Assembly (NCBI GenBank): GCA_902774905.1
Contig: CACYKF010000001.1
Location: 62,001 to 126,000 of the forward strand
DNA: 64,000 nt
Direction: 5' to 3'
Origin: an uncultured bacterium
GTDB lineage: Bacteria > Cyanobacteriota > Vampirovibrionia > Gastranaerophilales > Gastranaerophilaceae
Of the stretch, positions 50,051 through 59,149 are shown piece by piece; position 1 is the stretch's first letter; every line of letters starts with the position of its first letter. Under the pieces are notes generated by a model. That model was not told where the DNA came from, did no database searches, and worked only from the letters and a program-made list of their open reading frames with translations. The position numbers and the translations under genes were made by a program.

Positions 50051-52195
50051 ATGAAAAAAACATCATTGATGCTTTGCGCAATATTATCGTTATATCTTGC
50101 AGGTGGAGTTGCTTTTGCGGATTTTAAAGAGCATTTTGATTTGGGGCAGAGTTATTTGTCGCAGTATCAATATTCAGGAGCAATAAGCGAATTTAAAAGT
50201 GCTTTGCGTATAAACTATCTTGATAAATCGGCAAGAATCGGTCTTGTAAATTCGTATCTTGCAAGAGGGACAGATTATGCTAACAAAAGCAAAGATTGGG
50301 CAAAAGCGGCAGATGATTACAGAAGCGCATTGTTTTATCTCAAATATTATCCTGAAGACAAAGATGCAAGAAATTCCGCTCAGGCAATTGATCAGATTAT
50401 CAGTAATTTAGACAGATGTTTAACTGAAATCGGTTATGACAGAAGCCCGCAAAACAGATTTGATACAGCAAAGAAACTTCGTGCGCAGGGCAATTTCTCT
50501 GCCGCTGCTTATGAATTTAATCATGCCTTAGGTTCCCGGGAACTTCAACAGGCAAGTTTTGAGCAAATCGGAGATATAATGTCAATTTTGGGCAATAAAA
50601 AAAGAGCGACTGAATATTACAAAAAAGCCGTTGCAGTTGGTCCTGCCGATTTGAATTTACGGCTGACTTATGCAAAAGTACTTGATGACAATGATAATAA
50701 AGACGAAGCATTGAAAGAATATTCCTATGTTTTGTCAAAGGCAAAGCAAAGTGATAAAGATATTCTCTATATGTTAGAACGAATCTTTGTGAGAAAACTC
50801 AATGAAGAACCGACTAATGCCAATTTTAATGCTAATATGGGTGCGGTTTTGCAAAAAGAAAACAGGCTTGATGAGGCGCTTTCTTATTACAAAAAAGCAG
50901 AAACTTATGATCCTTCCAATATAAATACAAGAATTAATGTCGGAACTTTGTATCAGCAAAAAGAAGATTACAGAACGGCTATCAAGGCTTATGAATCTGT
51001 TTTGATTTTGTATCCTGATAATGTAATGGCAAATTTATACAGGGCACAATGTTATGAAAAACTTGGGGATGACCGAATTGCGCAGGAGGGTTACAAAAAA
51101 GTTCTTGCGGTTGATCCGGAAAACGAAATTATTAAAAAGCAGATGCTTGATAATGTGAAAAAATCATCTACACCGTTGGAATTTCTTGAGTATGTCAAGG
51201 TTAATATTCCTAAAAAATCTCAGTCTGATGTTGTTTATGATTATGCTATCGAACTTCATAAAGCAAATCAAATTGATGATGCGATTTATATGTATAACGA
51301 GGCATTGGCGTTGGTTGACGGGAAACCGAGCAGTGAAATTTTTGTAAATATCGCACTTGCTCAAGCACAGAACGGGAAGTTTGACGATGCATTAAATACT
51401 CTAACTACTGCACAGGCTAAATTCCCGAACGATAAAACTATAAAAACTAATATAAATAATATTAGTGCTATGCGTGCGGATAATCTTATGGATAATGCGG
51501 CTGCACTTTATAATAACAAGAAATATGAGGATGCGATAAGAATTTATTTATCGGTTGAACCGCCTACTGTCAATACAATGCTTGGTGCGGCTACATCTTA
51601 TCAGCAACTTGGTGATAAGGATAACGCAATAGTTTATTATAAAAAAGCACTTGAACTGAAACCTGTTGATTCTGATATTGCTTATTATATAGCAGTTTTG
51701 TACGGAGAAAAAGAGGATTATGCGAATGCAAAAAATTATCTTGGTAAAGCATTGGCATTTAATAAAAATAATCAGCAGGCACTTGAATATTTGAAATCAA
51801 TCGAAGATGTTGATATGGCAAATCTTTTGAACAGTGCAATCGAAAAATATGAAGCAGAAAAATATGATGAAGCCTTGCCTGATTTTAATAAATTATTATC
51901 GAAAAATGCAAATAATGATTATGCACTCTATTACAGGGGTATGATTTATGATTCTCAGGGCAAACACAATGAAGCAATAGCGGATTTGAAAAAAGCGTAT
52001 GAACTGAATAAAGATTTTGTTATATGCAATTATATGATTGGTTCAAATTATGACGCTCTGAAAAAATACAAAGAAGCGATAGAATACTACGAAATTTATG
52101 CTACTTCAGATGCCCCGGATGATGATTACAAAAAATATGCAAAAGCAAGAGCGGAAGAATTGAAAGAAAATGCCGGCACTACCGCAAAAAAATAG
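50051..52195 (+). CDS. Exported TPR-repeat protein
   Basis: The 714-aa product has a signal peptide (about 1-23, ending GGVAFA) and at least a dozen tetratricopeptide repeats filling the rest. Examples are NMGAVLQKENRLDEALSYYK, VGTLYQQKEDYRTAIKAYES, AATSYQQLGDKDNAIVYYKK and GSNYDALKKYKEAIEYYEIY. TPR solenoids are scaffolds for protein complexes; in the periplasm they often serve envelope assembly. A GAGGT ribosome site is present. The 3' end overlaps dus by 26 bases. Confidence 0.85.
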   Translation: MKKTSLMLCAILSLYLAGGVAFADFKEHFDLGQSYLSQYQYSGAISEFKSALRINYLDKSARIGLVNSYLARGTDYANKSKDWAKAADDYRSALFYLKYYPEDKDARNSAQAIDQIISNLDRCLTEIGYDRSPQNRFDTAKKLRAQGNFSAAAYEFNHALGSRELQQASFEQIGDIMSILGNKKRATEYYKKAVAVGPADLNLRLTYAKVLDDNDNKDEALKEYSYVLSKAKQSDKDILYMLERIFVRKLNEEPTNANFNANMGAVLQKENRLDEALSYYKKAETYDPSNINTRINVGTLYQQKEDYRTAIKAYESVLILYPDNVMANLYRAQCYEKLGDDRIAQEGYKKVLAVDPENEIIKKQMLDNVKKSSTPLEFLEYVKVNIPKKSQSDVVYDYAIELHKANQIDDAIYMYNEALALVDGKPSSEIFVNIALAQAQNGKFDDALNTLTTAQAKFPNDKTIKTNINNISAMRADNLMDNAAALYNNKKYEDAIRIYLSVEPPTVNTMLGAATSYQQLGDKDNAIVYYKKALELKPVDSDIAYYIAVLYGEKEDYANAKNYLGKALAFNKNNQQALEYLKSIEDVDMANLLNSAIEKYEAEKYDEALPDFNKLLSKNANNDYALYYRGMIYDSQGKHNEAIADLKKAYELNKDFVICNYMIGSNYDALKKYKEAIEYYEIYATSDAPDDDYKKYAKARAEELKENAGTTAKK

Positions 52196-53150
52196 AATTT
52201 TGGATGTATTAAAGTCAAAAGTTTCTCTTGCCCCAATGGCAGGGGTGACTGATTATGTCCTGCGAAGTATGATTCGTCAGTATTGCAAAAACTGTCTTAT
52301 TACCACAGAGATGATAAGTTCCGAGTTTCTTGCGCAAAACCGTAATCAGACCGATATATTGATGCTTGATAATTCCCATCATCCTATAGCCTACCAAATT
52401 TGCGGTCATAAACCGTATATGATGAAAGATTCGGCAAAAAGACTTTCTGAGGTTGCCGATATAATTGATATAAATATGGGTTGTCCTGTCAGGAAAGTAG
52501 TATGCGGGCATGACGGTTCGGCTCTTATGAGAGAACCTGAACTTGCCTATGATATAGTTCAGGCTGTAAAAGATGGTACGGATTTGCCTGTCAGTGTAAA
52601 ATTTCGCCTCGGGTTCACGGCTTCGGAAATGAACTATGTTGAATTTGGGCAAAAAATGCAGGAAGCCGGAGCAGAATTTATAACCATCCATGCGCGTACC
52701 CGTTCGCAAATGTATTCTGGTAAAGCTGATTGGGCAAAAATTAAAGATTTAAAAAATAATGTAGATGTGCCTGTTTTTGCAAACGGAGATATAAATAGTG
52801 TTGAAAATGCGATTGAATGTATAGAACAAAGCGGTGCTGACGGTGTAGCAATAGGCAGGGGAGTTTTGGGCGATCCGACATTAATTTCACGAATTGACCA
52901 CTATTTTAATACAGGTAAAATTTTACCTGCACCGAGTCTTAAAGAAAAATTAGAGATAATGAAAAATCATCTTGCTCAGGAAGTCGAGATAAAAGGCGAA
53001 AGGGTTGCAGTAAAATTTTTCAGAAAATTCTATCCATATTACATTTCAGGAGTTCAAAATGCCTCTAAATACAGAGGAATTCTTGTTAAAGAGGATAATT
53101 ATAAAACTTTGCAGGAATATTTTGAACAGATAGAGCGAGAACTTGTATAG
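52170..53150 (+). CDS. dusB: tRNA-dihydrouridine synthase (DusB-like)
   Basis: This flavoenzyme reduces uridine in tRNA D-loops. The 326-aa protein has VSLAPMAGVTDYVLRSMIRQ, IDINMGCPVRKVV (with the catalytic Cys displaced to VVCGHDGSALMR), HARTRSQMYSGKADW and FANGDINSVENAIE, GADGVAIGRGVLGDP. The ATG at 52170 overlaps the TPR gene; TTG 52200 is the alternative start. Confidence 0.92.
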   Translation: MPALPQKNRILDVLKSKVSLAPMAGVTDYVLRSMIRQYCKNCLITTEMISSEFLAQNRNQTDILMLDNSHHPIAYQICGHKPYMMKDSAKRLSEVADIIDINMGCPVRKVVCGHDGSALMREPELAYDIVQAVKDGTDLPVSVKFRLGFTASEMNYVEFGQKMQEAGAEFITIHARTRSQMYSGKADWAKIKDLKNNVDVPVFANGDINSVENAIECIEQSGADGVAIGRGVLGDPTLISRIDHYFNTGKILPAPSLKEKLEIMKNHLAQEVEIKGERVAVKFFRKFYPYYISGVQNASKYRGILVKEDNYKTLQEYFEQIERELV

Positions 53151-53191
53151 AAACTTGATATATTATAAAAAATTGTTATAATTATGTTGTT

Positions 53192-53854
53192 ATGAAAAAG
53201 TATTTATTATTGTTTTTTATGGTATTTGCATTTGCCGCAGCTGGTATTTGTGCGCAAGAGGATGTGCAAACTCCAAAAAATGCACAACCTCAACAGCAAA
53301 ACAAAGATGATTTGCCTGAAGTTAAGGTTGATTTAAGAGAACAGGCATCTGTTGAAATTCCGGCAGGGATTGTTGTACCTGTTATAAATATGCAGGAAAT
53401 TTCAACGCAGGACTGTCCTGTCGGTTACAAGGTCAAGTTTGTCGGCACAAATGATTTGTATATCGGAGATATAAAAGTTATTCCGGAAGATACGACATTT
53501 TATGGTTATATTGAGAAAATAAATGATCCGATTGTTGGAACAAATGCTTCAATGAAAGTAAAAATAACAAAGTTTGTTTTTCCTGACGGGTATGAACAGA
53601 ATATTAAGGCATATATTTACACTACTAATAATAATTTAATCGGCGGAGAACTTACACCTCCTGCAGAATGGGTAAAAATGCCTCATTATCAGGATACTTA
53701 TCAGGGAATATCATGGATTCACAGAGGTGCAACCCTTCAGATGCGCCCCGGAGGTAAACGCTCGATGGGCGAGCATACAAAATTGCCTGTCGGAGAAAGA
53801 CACTTGATAATTTTTGTTGCTCCGTCTGAGTTATCCCACACTATCGGTGAATAA
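53192..53854 (+). CDS. Secreted beta-rich protein, VirB10/TrbI-like barrel character (paralogue 1)
   Basis: The 220-aa product has a signal peptide (about 1-21). The mature part has the pattern VEIPAGIVVPVINMQEIST, GYKVKFVGTNDLYIGDIKVI, PEDTTFYGYIEKI, like proteins that present VPAGT/PAGS strands (VirB10/TrbI and related). The next gene has the same order of motifs. TATAAT lies 9 bases upstream, so the leader would be only about 3 bases. Both precede the tonB-exbBD operon. Confidence 0.65.
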   Translation: MKKYLLLFFMVFAFAAAGICAQEDVQTPKNAQPQQQNKDDLPEVKVDLREQASVEIPAGIVVPVINMQEISTQDCPVGYKVKFVGTNDLYIGDIKVIPEDTTFYGYIEKINDPIVGTNASMKVKITKFVFPDGYEQNIKAYIYTTNNNLIGGELTPPAEWVKMPHYQDTYQGISWIHRGATLQMRPGGKRSMGEHTKLPVGERHLIIFVAPSELSHTIGE

Positions 53855-53933
53855 AAATGCTTAATCAATTGACAAAATGCTTATGTGGGTTAAAATATTT
53901 ATTATACAGGAATATTCTTGAAAGGGATATATT

Positions 53934-54620
53934 ATGAAAAGATTACTTCTTGCACTTGTTTGTATAACTTTGATATGTCAGGGCGCTTTTGCGAATGAAA
54001 ATTTTAATGCAAATAATCAGACAGCAACATACAGTCTTGATACTGCGACACTTAAAAATTCAATAGTTACTGTTCCGGCAGGACAGACTTTCAGAGGAGT
54101 ATTCTTATCCCCTGTCAGTTCGGAAACAGCAACAACAGGGCAGGAAGTCAGTATGGCATTGACAAATGACTTTTATTATAAAGAAAAGAAAGTTGCACCT
54201 GCTGGTTCAACAGTTACAGGTACGGTAATAGAGGTTTCAAGAGCAAAACATGGCTCAATAAACGGAAAACTTGTTTTGAGATTTTCTCATATTATAACTC
54301 CGTCAGGGCTTGATATTCCTGTTTCCGCAGTAGTAAGGACTCCGGATAAGACGGGGGTAATTTTTGGCGGAAGTGATTTGATGATTAGTGCAGGCGGAAG
54401 AACTGTTCCGGAATCTTCAAGCGCAAGATCAATATATGTACCCTCTTATACTGGTGTAAGTGCGGGTACGGCTGCGGCAATGAATACTGCTGTCGAAACA
54501 AACGGCGGAGGTTTGTTAAAATCAATTTGGGACAAAGGGATAGATGTTGATATTTCGGCAAATACTACTGTCGAACTGATTTTAACTCAGCCTATAACTG
54601 TTACTCCGACTGATAATTAA
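53934..54620 (+). CDS. Secreted beta-rich protein, VirB10/TrbI-like barrel character (paralogue 2)
   Basis: The 228-aa product has a signal peptide (about 1-20, ending QGAFA). It continues VTVPAGQTFRGVFLSPVSSE, EVSMALTNDFYYKEKKVAPA, GSTVTGTVIEVSRAKHGSIN, an order of strands seen in VirB10/TrbI barrels and in the preceding gene. The Gly/Ser-rich C-terminal part resembles a surface-exposed loop. Periplasmic or outer-membrane localisation is inferred. A GAAAGGG ribosome site is present. Confidence 0.65.
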   Translation: MKRLLLALVCITLICQGAFANENFNANNQTATYSLDTATLKNSIVTVPAGQTFRGVFLSPVSSETATTGQEVSMALTNDFYYKEKKVAPAGSTVTGTVIEVSRAKHGSINGKLVLRFSHIITPSGLDIPVSAVVRTPDKTGVIFGGSDLMISAGGRTVPESSSARSIYVPSYTGVSAGTAAAMNTAVETNGGGLLKSIWDKGIDVDISANTTVELILTQPITVTPTDN

Positions 54621-54636
54621 AATGAGTTAGTCGGGT

Positions 54637-54670
54637 GATAATTTTATTTGATATTTAAAATAAAATTATC
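54637..54670 (+). other. Hairpin upstream of tonB
   Basis: GATAATTTTATTT (54637-54649) pairs perfectly with AAATAAAATTATC (54658-54670) across 8 bases. No T-run follows, so it may stabilise or regulate the downstream mRNA rather than terminate. Confidence 0.4.
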
Positions 54671-54700
54671 AGTGAAAATTAAATTTTATCAGGGATAAAA

Positions 54701-55945
54701 ATGTCTTTACTTGGGAAATACAAAATAAATGAAGAAAGAAAGTTTGACAGAACTCGCAGAGCGGGTGATGACAGTTTTGTTATGCCTGCCGTTACGAGAA
54801 AAGAAGATGACGGTTCTGTTTCCCTAAAAAAAGGTTTATTGATTTCTGCTATATTACACCCTTCGGTTGTTGGTGCTATATGGCTGACATTACTTATTTG
54901 TGCATTATTAGGTATTAATTTGTCAATTTTTGATAAGCCAAAACCAAAACAAAATACGGATATTGAATTTGTGTTAGTTGATAAAGAAGATACTCCAAGA
55001 GATTTGAATACGAAAAACAGAGCGGATAAAAATTCCCGTTCGGGCGGAATTAATAATCCAAAACTTCCTGTTTCAATGCCTGCATCTCAGTCAAGACCAT
55101 CTGCAAAACCTGCAGGCGGAGGTGCGCCAAAGACTCCGGCTCCAAAGCCGCAAAATAAATCTTTAATGGACAGAGTAAAGCAAAGTATTGCTAAACCCCA
55201 ACATCAGGCTTCACATACAACAACTCAAAAGAATGTTACCCCGTCGCCGACTCCGACACCGGCAGTTCCAAAACCGGAACTTGCAAAACCTCAGCCGCCG
55301 ACTGCAAGACCTTCTTTGAAGCCTCCGATGACTCCGAAAACTGTTCAAAAACCGACAAATTCCCCGTTTAAAGTTCCTGTTCCGTCAGGTGGAACAAGTG
55401 CAGGGCAGTATGCAACAGGGCCGATAAGCGGCAGCGGTTCATCTGATAAAGGCGGTTCAAGAGGTTCTGGTAATTATTCTCCGAGTCCGTCACTTGCGCC
55501 TATCGGAAACGGTTCAAGTTCTTCAACTTCGAGAGGAACAGGTTCAGGTTCAGGAACAGGCAGAGGTACGGGAACAAATGGCGGTCATGGCTCAGGCGGT
55601 GGCAATCCCGGGGGCGGCGGTGGTCGTCCGGGCATTGATGCCATTAAAGAACCTGATTTCGGACCTTATATGAGAGAATTGCAACGCAGAATTAAAATGA
55701 ACTGGGATCCGCCAAAGGGTAACGAAAGTAAGCGTGTAGTTCTGTTATTCAAGATTGCTAAAGACGGAAGACTTTTATCTTGCAGTGTGTTTAAGTCTTC
55801 GGGTTTGCAAAATGCAGATGCGGCTGCTTTGAATGCTGTTAAACTTGCAGCACCTTTCAGACCGCTTCCTCCTGAATTTAAAGGTTCAAGCATAGATATT
55901 CAGTTTACATTTGATTACAATGTATTCGGAGCAACAAAATATTAG
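54701..55945 (+). CDS. tonB: TonB-like energy transducer
   Basis: The 414-aa protein has a cytoplasmic N-terminus (about 1-45), one membrane helix (about 47-75), a long Pro-rich region (about 120-230), a Gly/Ser-rich region (about 230-310) and a TonB_C domain at the end (MRELQRRIKMNWDPPKGNES, VVLLFKIAKDGRLLSCSVFK, AALNAVKLAAPFRPLPPEF). The long cytoplasmic N-terminus and Gly-rich spacer are unlike E. coli TonB. It is first in the tonB-exbB-exbD-exbD operon that transmits proton energy to outer-membrane receptors. Confidence 0.88.
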   Translation: MSLLGKYKINEERKFDRTRRAGDDSFVMPAVTRKEDDGSVSLKKGLLISAILHPSVVGAIWLTLLICALLGINLSIFDKPKPKQNTDIEFVLVDKEDTPRDLNTKNRADKNSRSGGINNPKLPVSMPASQSRPSAKPAGGGAPKTPAPKPQNKSLMDRVKQSIAKPQHQASHTTTQKNVTPSPTPTPAVPKPELAKPQPPTARPSLKPPMTPKTVQKPTNSPFKVPVPSGGTSAGQYATGPISGSGSSDKGGSRGSGNYSPSPSLAPIGNGSSSSTSRGTGSGSGTGRGTGTNGGHGSGGGNPGGGGGRPGIDAIKEPDFGPYMRELQRRIKMNWDPPKGNESKRVVLLFKIAKDGRLLSCSVFKSSGLQNADAAALNAVKLAAPFRPLPPEFKGSSIDIQFTFDYNVFGATKY

Positions 55946-55971
55946 AGTAATACAAAAATGAGGATAAAATT

Positions 55972-56631
55972 ATGGAATTATTAATCGAATCAATTAAAAT
56001 GGACTGGCCGGTATTGTTACCGATTTTAATCTGTTCAATACTTGTGCTTGGTGTTGTAATTAACAAATGGTCTTATTTCAAGAAAAATAAAAGAGATATC
56101 GCTGTTTATATGCGTGAACTCAACAGAGAACTTGAAACAAACGATTTGAGAGCGGCTCAGGATACTGCTATCAGATGCGGTGGAGTTGTAGGTGAAGTTA
56201 TTGAAGAAGCGGTAAGAATTTTCAACGAACAGAAAAAAGGTTTTTCAAGAGCGTTTGATATTTCTGCGACACTTGCAACAAGAAAATTGGAATCTAATTT
56301 GACTATTTTAGGTACTATTGGTGGTGTTGCCCCGTTTTTAGGTTTGTTTGGTACGGTTGTTCGTATTCTTTTAACATTTAAAGATATGGCTGCGGCAGGA
56401 CATGCTGCTCAGGCTGCTGATGTTATGTATGGTATCGGTTCAGCGTTGATTGCTACTGCTTTCGGTTTGGGTGTTGCTATTGTTGCGGTTATTTTCTTTA
56501 ACCTATTTCAATCGGTTGTTAAACATTTTGAAAATGACTTCAATTTGATTAAATTATTGTTCCTGAATTATGTAGATTCTGAAGGGCAATCTCAAACTCA
56601 ATACACATCGTCACCAAAGGTTAATTTGTAA
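55972..56631 (+). CDS. exbB: ExbB/TolQ-family proton channel subunit
   Basis: The 219-aa protein has three membrane helices (about 13-32, 112-136, 158-182) and the family core ESNLTILGTIGGVAPFLGLF, GTVVRILLTFKDMAA, IGSALIATAFGLGVAIVAVI. It makes the pentameric proton channel with ExbD in the dimer pore. The spacing to tonB is 26 bases. Confidence 0.92.
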   Translation: MELLIESIKMDWPVLLPILICSILVLGVVINKWSYFKKNKRDIAVYMRELNRELETNDLRAAQDTAIRCGGVVGEVIEEAVRIFNEQKKGFSRAFDISATLATRKLESNLTILGTIGGVAPFLGLFGTVVRILLTFKDMAAAGHAAQAADVMYGIGSALIATAFGLGVAIVAVIFFNLFQSVVKHFENDFNLIKLLFLNYVDSEGQSQTQYTSSPKVNL

Positions 56632-56645
56632 TAGGCAGGATTAAA

Positions 56646-57134
56646 ATGGCATTTGGCAGTGAAAGACAAGGTAAAATATTTTCTGAAATCAATATAACGC
56701 CGTTGACGGATATTTTCTTGGTATTATTGATTATCATGATGGTTGTTGCGCCCGTATTACAATCTAACGATACTCCTGTTGAAGTTCCGGAAATAAATAA
56801 CGGTGTAAATATTGAAGAATCAAAGGTTGCGGTATCTGTTACGGCTGACGGTTTAATTTATGTCAACGGTGCGCCGACTGAGGCTTCAAAATTGACTGAT
56901 GCCCTGTTAGCGGTCAAAAATCCTGATGATGAAAAGCAGGAAGTTGTTGTAAAAGCAGATAAAAATGTCGCAAGTTCTAAAGTTCTTGATATTATGGATG
57001 CTGCTCAAAATGCCGAATATAAGAAACTTATTGTTGCCGGTGAACCGCTCAATAAAAAAGAACAAAAAATATTACAAGATAATGCGCAACAACAAGAAAA
57101 TAATTCGGTTAATATTCCAACGGAGGAAGAATAA
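56646..57134 (+). CDS. exbD: ExbD/TolR-family subunit 1
   Basis: The 162-aa protein has one N-terminal membrane helix with the channel Asp in INITPLTDIFLVLLIIMMVV, followed by a periplasmic domain (VEVPEINNGVNIEESKVAVS onward) and an Asn/Gln-rich tail. It overlaps the second exbD by one base (TAATG). Confidence 0.92.
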   Translation: MAFGSERQGKIFSEINITPLTDIFLVLLIIMMVVAPVLQSNDTPVEVPEINNGVNIEESKVAVSVTADGLIYVNGAPTEASKLTDALLAVKNPDDEKQEVVVKADKNVASSKVLDIMDAAQNAEYKKLIVAGEPLNKKEQKILQDNAQQQENNSVNIPTEEE

Positions 57135-57517
57135 TGGCAAGAAAGACTTTTAATGAAATTAATATCACTCCGTTGACAGATATATTTTTGGTACTTTTAA
57201 TTATCATGATGGTAGTTGCACCGTTATTAGACCAACAGGGTATAAGCCTTACTGTCCCTGAAAATGTTGAGGAACAACAAATTGATAAAGACCCTCAGAT
57301 TTTAACGGTTTATGTATCAAGTGCAGGAAAATATTTTATAAATAATGAAGAAATTGCAACAGATATGTTGGGCTCTACATTGGCAAACGAAATAAAAAAT
57401 TACCCTGATGGTTTGCTTATAAAAACAGATGAGAATGCAAAACACGGTGCTGTTGTTACATTGATGGATAAAGCCCGTTATGCAGGGGTAAAAGCAATTT
57501 CTGTTGACAGAAGTTAG
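57134..57517 (+). CDS. exbD: ExbD/TolR-family subunit 2
   Basis: The 127-aa protein repeats the helix EINITPLTDIFLVLLIIMMV almost exactly as in the previous gene but has a different periplasmic domain (ISLTVPENVEEQQIDKDPQI). Tandem exbD genes suggest a heterodimeric plug or two alternative motors. A terminator follows. Confidence 0.92.
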   Translation: MARKTFNEINITPLTDIFLVLLIIMMVVAPLLDQQGISLTVPENVEEQQIDKDPQILTVYVSSAGKYFINNEEIATDMLGSTLANEIKNYPDGLLIKTDENAKHGAVVTLMDKARYAGVKAISVDRS

Positions 57518-57529
57518 TATAAATCTAAA

Positions 57530-57566
57530 AAGGCTCAGTATTAAAACTAAGCCCTGTATTTTTTTT
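57530..57566 (+). terminator. Terminator of the tonB-exbBD operon
   Basis: GGCTCAGT (57532-57539) pairs with ACTAAGCC (57546-57553) with one mismatch; CTGTATTTTTTTT follows. It overlaps the 3' end of the convergent small gene. Confidence 0.7.
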
Positions 57567-57747
57567 GTTTGTTTCTTAAATCTTTTGAATATTCTCTGAC
57601 TGTTATAAAGCCTGCCATCACTTGAGATTCTTTTTTAATTTCGTTTCTTATGTCTGTAAAGAGGTTTTCTGCTTTTATACAGCCTGAATCGTATACTTCA
57701 AATTTGATTTCTTCTTCATATCTTATGAAATTTTGATTTGCAACCAT
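57547..57747 (-). CDS. Small hypothetical protein (66 aa)
   Basis: The frame starts at ATG 57747 with an AAGGG ribosome site and encodes a charged protein (MVANQNFIRYEEEIKFEVYD, then a helix with FTDIRNEIKKESQVM and a basic end). It has one Cys and no membrane segment. It converges on exbD. I do not know the function. Moderately likely to be real. Confidence 0.5.
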   Translation of the reverse strand: MVANQNFIRYEEEIKFEVYDSGCIKAENLFTDIRNEIKKESQVMAGFITVREYSKDLRNKQKKYRA

Positions 57748-57969
57748 TTTTTTTCCCTTTTTTGTATATTTTATAATACGGTATTTTTTAATAAAAACTT
57801 TAATTATTTCCCCTTATATATATAAAGTATTTTTCTTTGAAAAAATTGCCATGTAAATAATTTTAATATTCATAAAATATATTATTATATGTTTTATGAG
57901 TGACTGTGCATGTTTTTTAATTTTTTTTGGGTTATTATAATAAGAGAAATTTACTGAAAGGATGTATAA

Positions 57970-59067
57970 ATGTTAAGAACAGGGATAGTCGGATTGCCAA
58001 ATGTTGGTAAATCAACTTTATTTAACGCTTTGACAAGTACAAGAAATGCGCAAAGTGCAAACTACCCGTTTTGCACAATAGAACCAAATATCGGAGTTGT
58101 TGAAGTTCCTGATGAACGATTGCCGATTCTTGCTAAATTGTGCAAAACCGAAAATATTATACCGACTGCAATAGAGTTTGTTGATATTGCAGGTTTGGTT
58201 AAAGGTGCAAGTAAAGGTGAAGGTTTGGGCAATCAATTTTTACAAAATATAAGAGAAGTTGATGCGATTATTCAGGTTGTAAGATGTTTTGATGATGTAA
58301 ATACAATTCACGTTGAAGGGAAAGTCGATCCTATTAGTGATATCGAAACAATAAATACAGAACTTGCCCTTGCAGATATGGCTTCTGTCGAGCGCCGTGC
58401 GCAAAGAATTTCAAAAGCCGCAAAAGGCAATGATAAAGATGCGGTTTTGGAAAATAAAGTTCTTGATAAACTTATGGAACTTTTACAGGACTGCACTTTT
58501 ATAAATATTAAAGAACACTTTGATGAAGATGAAATTCCGTTTGTAAAAATGCTTAATTTGATGTCGGTTAAGCCGGTTATTTATTGCGCAAATGTATCAG
58601 AATTTGATCTTAAAGACGGAAATGATTATACAAAAAAAGTTCAGGAGTACGCAAACAATCATGGAGCAGAAATGGTTATCATCTCTGCGAAAATTGAAGA
58701 AGAACTTGCCGAACTCGGATCTGACGAAGCAAAAGAATACTTACATGATTTGGGTATAGAAGATAGCGGTATAAACAGAATGATAAAATCTGTTTATAGT
58801 CTTTTGAAATTGAGAACATTTATAACCGCAGGAGAAAAAGAAGTCAGGGCATGGACAATTCCTGCAGGAACAAAAGCCCCTCAGGCAGCTGGTGTTATTC
58901 ATACAGATTTTGAAAAAGGATTTATCAGAGCAGAAATTACTCCGTGTAAAGATTTTATTGAGCTTGGCTCATATAACGCCTGCAAAGAAAAAGGTGTAAC
59001 TCGTCTTGAAGGCAAAGAATATGTTATGCAAGATGGGGATTTGGCACATTTTAGATTCGCATTATAA
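57970..59067 (+). CDS. ychF: YchF/OLA1-family GTPase/ATPase
   Basis: This Obg-related P-loop NTPase binds ribosomes and prefers ATP in characterised members. The 365-aa protein has G1 [15 protein letters not shown], the switch [19 protein letters not shown]3 [20 protein letters not shown], and a C-terminal TGS-like domain (FFTAGEKE-type [33 protein letters not shown]). The ribosome site is GAAAGGATG. Confidence 0.96.
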   Translation: MLRTGIVGLPNVGKSTLFNALTSTRNAQSANYPFCTIEPNIGVVEVPDERLPILAKLCKTENIIPTAIEFVDIAGLVKGASKGEGLGNQFLQNIREVDAIIQVVRCFDDVNTIHVEGKVDPISDIETINTELALADMASVERRAQRISKAAKGNDKDAVLENKVLDKLMELLQDCTFINIKEHFDEDEIPFVKMLNLMSVKPVIYCANVSEFDLKDGNDYTKKVQEYANNHGAEMVIISAKIEEELAELGSDEAKEYLHDLGIEDSGINRMIKSVYSLLKLRTFITAGEKEVRAWTIPAGTKAPQAAGVIHTDFEKGFIRAEITPCKDFIELGSYNACKEKGVTRLEGKEYVMQDGDLAHFRFAL

Positions 59068-59149
59068 TTGTTTATAATATAAACTATTTGGCTTTACAAT
59101 TGTTTGGCAAAGTAGTAGAATGAATATATAATTTACGGAGTGTTAATAT

